Below, one piece after another: positions 1 through 5,195 of a stretch of 5,196 nucleotides of DNA (positions are counted from its first letter, which is position 1; each line of letters begins with the position of its first letter). The stretch spans positions 1 through 5,196 of the forward strand of contig JAKAAK010000220.1 in assembly GCA_021797025.1 (NCBI GenBank), read 5' to 3'. This stretch comes from Thermoplasmata archaeon. GTDB taxonomy: Archaea > Thermoplasmatota > Thermoplasmata > Thermoplasmatales > Thermoplasmataceae. The notes beneath the pieces were generated by a model. The model worked only from the letters and a program-made list of their open reading frames with translations, was not told where the DNA came from and did not search any database. The translations under genes and the position numbers were made by a program.

Positions 1-530
1 CCACCGAAAACCTTTGTAAAGGTATTCACTATAAAACCATTATCGTATTTGTACCTGTCAAGGCTATCCACGAATTCCATGAAGGTTTCATCTACCACCA
101 GTGATGAATAATTTACTGGAAATTCTACCATTGTACCTGTGGGATTATTGGGATTACTGGCTGTGAATACTTCCTCTCCATTTTTGAATCCCAGTATTTC
201 AGGTGTTTTGTATATCATTTCATATTCCGGCCTGTTGACCGTGAATGATCTGTATTTATTCAAAAGATGAAACAGAACCATAGAAAAAGCCTCAGTTGCA
301 CCATGGGTAATCACTACCTGTTTATAATTACAGCCATGGAGGGTGGCTATTTCTTCCTTTAAATCCTTATCCGTTTTCGGGCTACTTTCATTTAAAAATT
401 CTTTCAGGTCGAAAACATTTGACATTCCACTATGGCTTAATTCGTATTTGCCATGGTGCACATTGAGCCAGTTAATTGTTTCACATTCCATTCCGGTATA
501 TTTACTAATTATTATTTTAATATATTGCAT
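1..530 (-). CDS. PLP-dependent class I/II aminotransferase, N-terminal part (partial)
   Basis: This is a fold-type I, pyridoxal-phosphate aminotransferase. Only the first 176 codons are inside the window; the gene continues past the left edge. Read on the minus strand from the ATG at 530, the frame is open throughout. It shows the family landmarks in order: THGATEAF near residue 75 (cofactor phosphate-binding turn), NPNNPTGT near 126 (conserved Asn of the PLP site), VVDETF near 145 (Asp that contacts the pyridine nitrogen) and TKVFG at 172-176, whose Lys is the expected Schiff-base residue. The KYELSHSGM segment near residue 28 and the overall spacing resemble HisC/CobD-like aminotransferases, but the substrate cannot be assigned from this part. 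A second in-frame ATG at 491 would remove 13 residues (MQYIKIIISKYTG). AT-rich sequence about 26 bp before it could be a box A, so the start is uncertain. It is divergent from the membrane protein gene. Confidence 0.9.
   Translation of the reverse strand, partial: MQYIKIIISKYTGMECETINWLNVHHGKYELSHSGMSNVFDLKEFLNESSPKTDKDLKEEIATLHGCNYKQVVITHGATEAFSMVLFHLLNKYRSFTVNRPEYEMIYKTPEILGFKNGEEVFTASNPNNPTGTMVEFPVNYSSLVVDETFMEFVDSLDRYKYDNGFIVNTFTKVFG
510..525 (-). promoter_or_regulatory. possible alternative box A for the aminotransferase
   Basis: On the minus strand this stretch reads as an AT-only run (ATATATTAAAATAATA) centred about 26 bp before the internal ATG at 491. If it is the true TATA box, the mRNA would begin at or near that ATG and the first 13 codons of the longer form would be untranslated. 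The competing model uses the box A at 561-570 and the ATG at 530. The sequence alone does not decide. Confidence 0.3.
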
Positions 531-560
531 TTCCGTGTAATTAGCGCAAGAGGAATTGGC

Positions 561-570
561 AACATATTTG
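561..570 (+). promoter_or_regulatory. box A in the divergent aminotransferase/membrane protein promoter
   Basis: The sequence aacatatttg is centred about 27 bp upstream of the membrane protein ATG at 593, the usual archaeal distance from TATA box to transcription start. That transcript would be leaderless. The opposite strand reads CAAATATGTT and would place a minus-strand start near 539, giving a leader of about 9 nt before the aminotransferase ATG at 530. One near-symmetric TATA could therefore serve both directions. The spacing supports this, but the match to a strong archaeal box A is only moderate. Confidence 0.45.
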
Positions 571-593
571 TAATGTGCCGTAATGTTACATTA
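571..593. promoter_or_regulatory. candidate operator: TAATGT direct and inverted repeats
   Basis: The sequence holds TAATGT at 571-576, TAATGT again at 581-586, then after a single T the reverse complement ACATTA at 588-593. The first two copies start 10 bp apart, about one helical turn. The second and third form an inverted repeat with 6-bp arms and a 1-bp spacer. The block fills the space between the box A and the membrane protein start codon, where a bound repressor would block transcription initiation. The repeats are seen directly; the operator role is inferred. Confidence 0.4.
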
Positions 594-1072
594 TGAACCT
601 TAAAAGATATGCCTCTTTCGGATTATTATCCGGATTCATTTCAGCCATATTCGAGGCAATTATGTTTTATTCATATGACGCTGCATCATCCCTTTCGCCG
701 GGATACCAGTTTACAGCAATAGGCATAAGGTTGCTGAATATTGCCGGCATCTACGGAGAACTGTATGGTCTACTCCTTCATTTTCTGGTGGGTACCGTGG
801 TTGGATTTTTTGCAGCGCTTATCTCTTTTTATATTCCGCATCTGAAAATAACATCTACCATATCTGGCCTCGGTATAGGAATACTTGCAGGATTTTTAAT
901 TTTACTGGTTTTCAGCCTTCCTGTTAATATATTCCTGCTTCATCTTTATGTTTATGAAAAATACTATATTCCATCAACATTTTTCTATTATACAATGCAC
1001 ATATTTTATGGTGGTGTGTGGGGAATTTTTCTCGGATACTTTTCCAGTAAGTACAATCATTTCATTAAATAG
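593..1072 (+). CDS. small four-helix membrane protein of unknown function
   Basis: I do not recognise this 159-residue protein. It is very hydrophobic, with probable membrane segments at about 7-26, 57-80, 89-117 and 130-150, and a short basic C-terminus (SSKYNHFIK). No signal-peptide cleavage site or catalytic motif is evident. The two halves look related. GLLSGFI (10-16) resembles GLGIGIL (92-98), and the second and fourth helices share H-x3-G-x-V-x-G-x-F (His63, Gly67, Gly71, Phe73 against His136, Gly140, Gly144, Phe146). This suggests a duplicated two-helix hairpin. Glu21 lies within the first helix. The start is supported by a box A 27 bp upstream, and no Shine-Dalgarno is visible. It is divergent from the aminotransferase and 62 bp before the HTH regulator, which has its own promoter, so no operon link is clear. 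Confidence 0.8.
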   Translation: MNLKRYASFGLLSGFISAIFEAIMFYSYDAASSLSPGYQFTAIGIRLLNIAGIYGELYGLLLHFLVGTVVGFFAALISFYIPHLKITSTISGLGIGILAGFLILLVFSLPVNIFLLHLYVYEKYYIPSTFFYYTMHIFYGGVWGIFLGYFSSKYNHFIK

Positions 1073-1102
1073 TGAAGTTTAATTCTAATATAATCGAATA
1101 GA

Positions 1103-1114
1103 TATATTTTTATT
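1103..1114 (+). promoter_or_regulatory. box A of the HTH regulator gene
   Basis: The run tatatttttatt is centred about 26 bp before the ATG at 1135, predicting a leaderless mRNA. Its five consecutive T residues (1107-1111), 35 bp after the upstream stop codon, might also help end the membrane protein transcript, since archaeal termination commonly uses T-rich tracts. That second role is a guess. Confidence 0.6.
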
Positions 1115-1126
1115 CCACAGTACCAT

Positions 1127-1141
1127 TATCCAATATGGATA
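1127..1141. promoter_or_regulatory. inverted repeat across the HTH regulator start codon
   Basis: TATCCA (1127-1132) and TGGATA (1136-1141) form a perfect inverted repeat with a 3-bp centre, ATA. The start codon at 1135-1137 begins inside it. With the box A at about 1108, the predicted transcription start also falls here. A dimeric HTH protein bound at this site would block its own gene, so autoregulation is a reasonable inference. A 12-base match in AT-rich DNA can also arise by chance. Confidence 0.35.
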
Positions 1142-1809
1142 TCAGCGAAAAAATTGCTGGAGAGATAACAATATCTGATACTCCCGGAATCACAATAAAA
1201 AAATGGAGGGAGGAATTCGGCATCTCCCAGATGGAATTATCAAAATTTATGGAGGTATCACCGTCGGTAATTAGTGATTATGAATCTGGCAGGCGCAAAT
1301 CGCCTGGTGCCAATTCAATCAGAAAAATAGTTGATGCCCTGATAAAAATAGACGAATCCCGGGGAGGTACACTGTTGAGGAGATATAATAGTGGAATACC
1401 ATCTGACGCACTCCTGGATATAAAGGATTACGATCATGACATTGAATTGAGGTATATAATGACCAAAATACGCGGAACTGCCTGTTCAAAGGCTGATTTA
1501 AAGAGAAATATCCGTGGATATACAATGATCGATGGAATAAAAGCCATTCTAAAATTCTCATATGCAGAATACAGCAAATTATATGGCTGGTCCAGCCAGA
1601 GGATTATTTTCATAACGGACGTCTCATACGGTAGAAGCCCCATGATTGCAATCAGAGCTCACCCACTCAAGCCCGCAGCAGTGGTATACATAAAACCGGG
1701 GAATGTAGACGAACTGGCAATAAAATTATCTGAAATTGAAAATATCCCCCTGATAAAAACCGAGATGGATTACAAAACCATATCCTCTGTTATGAATCTG
1801 TTAAGATGA
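1135..1809 (+). CDS. archaeal XRE-type HTH transcriptional regulator with C-terminal domain
   Basis: This 224-residue protein is a predicted transcription regulator. Residues about 19-72 form a Cro/C1-type helix-turn-helix: a first helix with KKWREEFGI, then SQMELSKFMEV, then the recognition helix SPSVISDYESGRRKSPG, a strong match to the family. Residues about 98-222 form a second domain, with FSYAEYSKLYGW, a hydrophobic strand RIIFITDV, MIAIRAHPL and AVVYIKPGNVDELAIKL. It resembles the C-terminal part of the archaeal predicted-regulator group COG1709. That assignment is from memory and the ligand, if any, is unknown. The start is supported by a box A 26 bp upstream; an inverted repeat lies over the ATG. 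The gene is convergent with ftsY and the two coding regions share their last 9 bp. Its target genes are not shown, although the divergent promoter region at 561-593 is close by. Confidence 0.85.
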   Translation: MDISEKIAGEITISDTPGITIKKWREEFGISQMELSKFMEVSPSVISDYESGRRKSPGANSIRKIVDALIKIDESRGGTLLRRYNSGIPSDALLDIKDYDHDIELRYIMTKIRGTACSKADLKRNIRGYTMIDGIKAILKFSYAEYSKLYGWSSQRIIFITDVSYGRSPMIAIRAHPLKPAAVVYIKPGNVDELAIKLSEIENIPLIKTEMDYKTISSVMNLLR

Positions 1810-2733
1810 GAATATCTTATTCAGATACCAATCCACATCGAAGGGTATCAAATCTTCCATTTCCTGGCCTATACCTACAAAGAGTATGGGTTTCTTTATT
1901 CCTGCTGATATGCTTATTATAGATCCGCCTTTTGCATCGGTATCAAGCTTTGTAACAATTATACCATCATAATTTATTTCTTTAGAAAATGTGGTTGCCT
2001 GCTCGATAACATCCTGGCCTATCATGGCATCCAGTACCAGGAGGGTCATATCTGGTTTGGCAACACGCTTTATTTTTTTCATCTCATCCAGGAGATTTTT
2101 ATTGGTCTGCATCCTTCCGGCTGAATCTATCAGTACAAAATCCATCTTTCTTGCCCTTGCGTGATCTATTGCATCGAATGCCACGGATGCAGGATCGCTT
2201 CTGAAGTCATGCTTGATCAGTTCGACACCCACCCTGTCAGCCAGTATGTTAATCTGATCTATAGCTCCTGCCCTGAATGTATCTGAGGCAGAAAGAACCA
2301 CACTTTTACCATTATTTTTAAGATAAAAGGCCAGTTTACCGATTGTGGTGGTTTTGCCGGTCCCGTTTATACCTAAAAATAGAATTACATAGGGTTTTTT
2401 GTCAACATCCAGGAGATTTATGGAATTTAAATTGTTTTTTGTGATTACATCCCTTATAACATTTTTTAATTCATTCTGCACTGTTGAATAATCCACTTTT
2501 CTTTTTATTTTTCCCAGGCGGGTTTTCAGCTGCCCTATAATATCCTCTGTCGCATCAAAACTGACATCGGATTCCAGAAGCGTTTCCTGTATAGTATCTT
2601 CAAGATCAATTCTTCTTATTATTTTTCCCTGTTCTACAGTTTTTCCTTCAGTTACCGGTTTATCTTCCTGCAACTCCTTATCCCCGTGGCCGGAAAACAC
2701 TTCTGAAAATTTTTTCTTCAGTTTATCAAACAT
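1801..2733 (-). CDS. ftsY: signal recognition particle receptor FtsY
   Basis: FtsY is the membrane-associated SRP receptor GTPase. It docks SRP54-ribosome complexes at the translocon through a GTPase heterodimer with SRP54. The 310-residue protein has a short, charged N-terminal region (1-40, Lys/Glu-rich), a helical N domain (about 41-105) and the NG GTPase domain. The GTPase motifs are G1 GINGTGKT (121-128), G2 DTFRAGA (151-157), G3 DSAGR (203-207), LDAMIGQD (234-241), G4 TKLD (261-264), DAKGG (266-270) and the closing GIGQ (287-290). G3 has Ser where DTAGR is usual, a conservative change. Length fits archaeal FtsY with a short acidic domain. Its ATG overlaps the pfdA stop by one base (TAATG), so the two are translationally coupled. 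GGAAGG lies 9 nt upstream. It is the last gene of pgk-pfdA-ftsY. Confidence 0.97.
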   Translation of the reverse strand: MFDKLKKKFSEVFSGHGDKELQEDKPVTEGKTVEQGKIIRRIDLEDTIQETLLESDVSFDATEDIIGQLKTRLGKIKRKVDYSTVQNELKNVIRDVITKNNLNSINLLDVDKKPYVILFLGINGTGKTTTIGKLAFYLKNNGKSVVLSASDTFRAGAIDQINILADRVGVELIKHDFRSDPASVAFDAIDHARARKMDFVLIDSAGRMQTNKNLLDEMKKIKRVAKPDMTLLVLDAMIGQDVIEQATTFSKEINYDGIIVTKLDTDAKGGSIISISAGIKKPILFVGIGQEMEDLIPFDVDWYLNKIFSS

Positions 2734-3134
2734 TAATTGCTTCCTTCCTGTGATCTCTGTATAGAATACATCAATGCATCATAATTATTCTGCGCTGTCT
2801 GCTTCTGTTTAACTAGATTGTTGTATGTATCTTGCATGCTTTTAATATTTTCTTCCATTCTCTGAACAGTTTTTTCCCGGTCTTCCTCCACATATATGCT
2901 GGAACCTATGGGGACAACAATTTTTTGTGTATCCAGTGTAGCTTTTGAAAACAGGCCAGATCCTATGGATATTTTAATATCCTGGGAATTTTTATATTCA
3001 TTATCCTTCAAAAGTGCAAGTGTGTCCGCAGATTCATCAAGTGTTTTCAGTAAAAGATTTAATCTGGAATCTATGTTTTCTATTAAATTTTTCAAATATT
3101 CTATTTGCTCCATCAATTCATTTTCTCCTGCCAT
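2733..3134 (-). CDS. pfdA: prefoldin alpha subunit
   Basis: This is the alpha subunit of prefoldin, the jellyfish-shaped hexamer (two alpha, four beta) that captures unfolded proteins in the cytosol and passes them to the thermosome. The 133-residue protein has the family layout. An N-terminal coiled coil (about 3-46, with heptad-spaced Leu/Ile) is followed by a central beta-hairpin region with ISIGSGLFSKATL (55-67) and KIVVPIGSSIYVEED (71-85), then a C-terminal coiled coil (about 86-129) rich in Gln, Asn and Lys. The longer two-hairpin centre is typical of alpha rather than beta subunits. The ATG directly follows the pgk stop codon with no gap, and GGGGG lies 7 nt upstream inside the pgk coding region. 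Pairing of pfdA with ftsY is common in archaea, which supports both assignments. Confidence 0.93.
   Translation of the reverse strand: MAGENELMEQIEYLKNLIENIDSRLNLLLKTLDESADTLALLKDNEYKNSQDIKISIGSGLFSKATLDTQKIVVPIGSSIYVEEDREKTVQRMEENIKSMQDTYNNLVKQKQTAQNNYDALMYSIQRSQEGSN
2743..2748 (-). promoter_or_regulatory. Shine-Dalgarno-like site for ftsY
   Basis: On the minus strand GGAAGG lies 9 nt before the ftsY ATG, within the last codons of pfdA. It supports translation of this internal operon gene from its own ribosome binding site and/or by coupling through the TAATG overlap. Confidence 0.55.
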
Positions 3135-4373
3135 TTAATTACCCCCAAATACCGCCTTATTTTTTATGAGCGATTCTATAACTGGTATAGATTCACCGGA
3201 TAAATAATTTATCAGGGCACCCCCTCCTGTCGATATATACCCCATTGAAGATCCAAGGGAAAATTCGTCAATCGCATTTATGGTATGTCCACCTCCAACA
3301 ATTTTGAGTGCATTTGCCTGGGCAACATCATTAAAAAGTTCCCTGGTACCCAGTGAATATTCATTGATTTCATACATGCCCATGGGACCGTTCAGAAATA
3401 TATTTTTTGCATTTTCAATGATTTTTCTAAACTTAACAACAGACTCTATGCCTATATCCGCGATCAAATCCTTATCAGGAATCTTATCTCCTGCATTTAC
3501 CCTGATCTGTGATGGATTGAGAACAAAATCAATGGGCATGTGTATCTTTTCAGGATGCCTGGATAAGATTCTCCTGCATTCATTTATGAGTTTTTCATGA
3601 TTTTTATTGTGTTTAACAATAAATTCCCTGTTTCTTGAACCGATATCTATACCGGAAGCCCAGAGAAATACATTGGCAACTACTCCCCCGACTATTATCT
3701 CATCAACTATGTGCTTTTCCAGGAATGGTCCTGCAACCTGGATTGCATCGGTTATTTTTGATCCGCCCAGTATGGCAATTTTGGGGTGTTCATCACTCTG
3801 CTTGAACATTTCTATGTTATTCACTTCATTTTCCATGAGCCTGCCGGCTATATTCGGTCCTGCATTCCTGAATCCTGTCAGGGTAGTCTGTGCCCTGTGT
3901 ATTGCAGCAAATGCATCAATTATATAATAATCAAAAAACTGTGAAAGGGTCTTTACAATATGCGTATTTGGAAAAGTATCCTCTTCATCTTTTAGCATCA
4001 TTTCTTCGCTATAAAACCTCGAATTTTCGAGCATTATAATTTCTCCGGATTTCATCTGCCTGATTTTATCTGTGGCAGCAGACCCGAAAAGCGAGTCCAC
4101 AAACGTTACATTCCTGCCTATCAACTTTTCCAGATGTCTTGCATGGTTCCTCAAACTGACAAAATCACTGTCACCGGGCCTTCCCTGATGGGCTACAATA
4201 ACCAGCTTTGAACTCTTCAATTCATTTATTGTCTGTATATGGTGCCTGAATCTGGTATCATCCAGTATTTCCCCATTAATAGGGTTAATCGGGGAATTTA
4301 TATCTATTCTGAGGTAAACTATCTTGCCATTGAAGTCAAAATCGCTCATGGTGTAAAAAGGAAAAGTCTCCAT
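3135..4373 (-). CDS. pgk: phosphoglycerate kinase
   Basis: PGK interconverts 1,3-bisphosphoglycerate + ADP and 3-phosphoglycerate + ATP in cytosolic glycolysis/gluconeogenesis. Numbered from the chosen start (412 residues), motifs run the whole length: RIDINSP (22-28) and DTRF (39-42) of the substrate site, AHQGRP (61-66), LENSRFY (115-121), DAFAAIHRA (153-161), GGSKITD (203-209), GGVVANVF (229-236), NGPMGMYE (328-335), GGGHT (360-364) and STGGGA (381-386). GGGHT has His where bacterial enzymes usually have Asp, which I recall as an archaeal trait. An upstream in-frame ATG at 4391 would add six residues (MYSLQV). I prefer 4373 because an excellent box A (TTATATAA, 4399-4392) ends directly against the 4391 ATG, leaving no room to transcribe it, yet sits 25 bp before 4373. 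It is first in an operon with pfdA, whose ATG abuts its stop. Confidence 0.95.
   Translation of the reverse strand: METFPFYTMSDFDFNGKIVYLRIDINSPINPINGEILDDTRFRHHIQTINELKSSKLVIVAHQGRPGDSDFVSLRNHARHLEKLIGRNVTFVDSLFGSAATDKIRQMKSGEIIMLENSRFYSEEMMLKDEEDTFPNTHIVKTLSQFFDYYIIDAFAAIHRAQTTLTGFRNAGPNIAGRLMENEVNNIEMFKQSDEHPKIAILGGSKITDAIQVAGPFLEKHIVDEIIVGGVVANVFLWASGIDIGSRNREFIVKHNKNHEKLINECRRILSRHPEKIHMPIDFVLNPSQIRVNAGDKIPDKDLIADIGIESVVKFRKIIENAKNIFLNGPMGMYEINEYSLGTRELFNDVAQANALKIVGGGHTINAIDEFSLGSSMGYISTGGGALINYLSGESIPVIESLIKNKAVFGGN
3142..3146 (-). promoter_or_regulatory. Shine-Dalgarno-like site for pfdA
   Basis: On the minus strand GGGGG lies 7 nt before the pfdA ATG, within the final Gly-Gly codons of pgk. 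Because the pgk stop and pfdA start are adjacent, re-initiation by the same ribosome is also possible. Confidence 0.5.
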
Positions 4374-4391
4374 AACCTGTAATGAATACAT

Positions 4392-4404
4392 TATATAATA
4401 TTAT
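4392..4404 (-). promoter_or_regulatory. box A of the pgk-pfdA-ftsY operon
   Basis: On the minus strand this reads TAATATTATATAA, a strong archaeal TATA box, preceded by a purine-rich GAAAAA that could act as a BRE. Its centre is about 25 bp before the ATG at 4373, predicting a transcript that begins at or next to that codon. It would drive the whole three-gene operon, since the internal gene junctions leave no room for other promoters. Confidence 0.7.
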
Positions 4405-4452
4405 TTTTCAAGAGTTCTGTTAAATGATACTATGTTATGAAATTACTGCTGC

Positions 4453-4465
4453 AAATATTTTTATA
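4453..4465 (+). promoter_or_regulatory. box A of the PaiB-like gene
   Basis: The sequence aaatatttttata ends 21 bp before the ATG at 4486 and its core (tttttata, 4458-4465) is centred about 25 bp from that codon, so the transcript should be leaderless. It is divergent from the pgk promoter about 50 bp away. The two promoters account for the whole 4374-4485 gap. Confidence 0.65.
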
Positions 4466-4485
4466 GAGAGATCGAATTTATTTAC

Positions 4486-5091
4486 ATGTATATCCCCCGT
4501 GAATTCAAAATAGATGATCTGAAAAAGATTATGAAATTTGTTGAAGATAATAATTTCGGAATTTTACTGAGCATCTATAATAACGAAATATATAACACCC
4601 AGATTCCTCTGATGCTTGATACCGAGAATGAAAAATTTATACTGAAAGGCCATATGGCAAGGGCAAATATGCAGTGGTACCGGTCTAAGGATGAAAACGT
4701 CACTGTTTTATTCACAGGCCCCCATCATTATATATCACCATTATATTATAAGGATAAGGATTCAGTGCCAACATGGGATTACATGACTGTAAGAATGGAT
4801 GGGAAGCTTGAATTAATGGATGAAAATGAAACAAGAAAATTTTTACAGGAAATGTCCAGATTTTATGATAAAAAATGGGCGGATGAAGGAAATGATAAAA
4901 GGGAATACTACAGTAAAATGGTGCTCCAGATTGTAGGATTCAAAATTGAAGTTTCAAAGATTAATGCAAAATTCAAGCTAAGCCAGAATCGTCCGGAGGA
5001 TATGGAAAATATAGCAATAAACCTTGAAACTTTGGGCGATGCAGAGTCTGTCTCTGTAGCTAAATTCATCAGGGAAGAAATTAAAAAATAA
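4486..5091 (+). CDS. PaiB-like FMN-binding split-barrel protein
   Basis: This 201-residue protein belongs to the PaiB / FMN_bind_2 family, named for a Bacillus negative regulator of sporulation and protease genes and built on a flavin-reductase-like split barrel. Motifs seen in order are an N-terminal MYIPREF with FGILLSI (24-30), IPL (40-42), GHMARAN (55-61), FTGPHHYISPLYY (76-88), VPTWDY (94-99), GFKIEV (151-156) and KLSQNRPED (164-172). These match the family along its length and the size is normal. The conserved ATHIPL-type segment reads NTQIPL here, with Gln in place of His. In archaea the role is unproven: a flavin-dependent redox or heme-related activity is as plausible as gene regulation, and no DNA-binding motif is visible. 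The start is supported by a box A about 25 bp upstream. It stands alone, divergent from pgk. Confidence 0.9.
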   Translation: MYIPREFKIDDLKKIMKFVEDNNFGILLSIYNNEIYNTQIPLMLDTENEKFILKGHMARANMQWYRSKDENVTVLFTGPHHYISPLYYKDKDSVPTWDYMTVRMDGKLELMDENETRKFLQEMSRFYDKKWADEGNDKREYYSKMVLQIVGFKIEVSKINAKFKLSQNRPEDMENIAINLETLGDAESVSVAKFIREEIKK

Positions 5092-5100
5092 CTTTTTATA
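5092..5100 (+). promoter_or_regulatory. box A of the tRNA-Pro gene
   Basis: The sequence ctttttata begins one base after the PaiB-like stop codon and is centred about 27 bp before the first base of the mature tRNA. The tRNA thus appears to have its own promoter with almost no 5' leader, although read-through from the upstream gene is possible. Confidence 0.6.
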
Positions 5101-5122
5101 CAGTAAATCAATTAAGAGCCTA

Positions 5123-5195
5123 GGGTTTGTGGGGTAGCCTGGCATCCTTCCAGCTTCGGGAGTTGGAGACTCCGGTCCAAATCCGGACAGACCCA
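5123..5195 (+). tRNA. tRNA-Pro (anticodon CGG)
   Basis: A full cloverleaf can be drawn. The acceptor stem GGGTTTG/CAGACCC has seven pairs, including one T-G. The D arm starts at 5132 with GGGT and keeps A14, G18-G19 and A21. The anticodon stem CCAGC/GTTGG closes the loop TTCGGGA, giving anticodon CGG at 5157-5159, which reads the proline codon CCG. The variable region is AGAC and the T stem is TCCGG/CCGGA. The discriminator base is A at 5195. The next base is T, so the 3' CCA is not encoded and must be added. There is no intron. The T loop reads TCCAAAT, with C at position 55 where T (pseudouridine in the RNA) is nearly universal. The sequence closely resembles other archaeal proline tRNAs. 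Confidence 0.95.

Noticed and set aside
343..540. Plus-strand open frame of 65 codons
   Set aside because: It lies antisense to the aminotransferase coding region, whose protein has clear family motifs; the plus-strand translation has none.
1319..1643. Minus-strand open frames of 69 and 80 codons
   Set aside because: Antisense to the HTH regulator, with no recognisable protein features.
2967..2982. Perfect inverted repeat GGATATT-TT-AATATCC
   Set aside because: It lies inside pfdA, where it encodes part of the QDIKISIG stretch. The short arms in AT-rich coding DNA are most likely chance, with no promoter or terminator context.
3280..3927. Two 106-codon plus-strand open frames
   Set aside because: Both are antisense shadows of pgk, whose minus-strand translation carries all expected PGK motifs.
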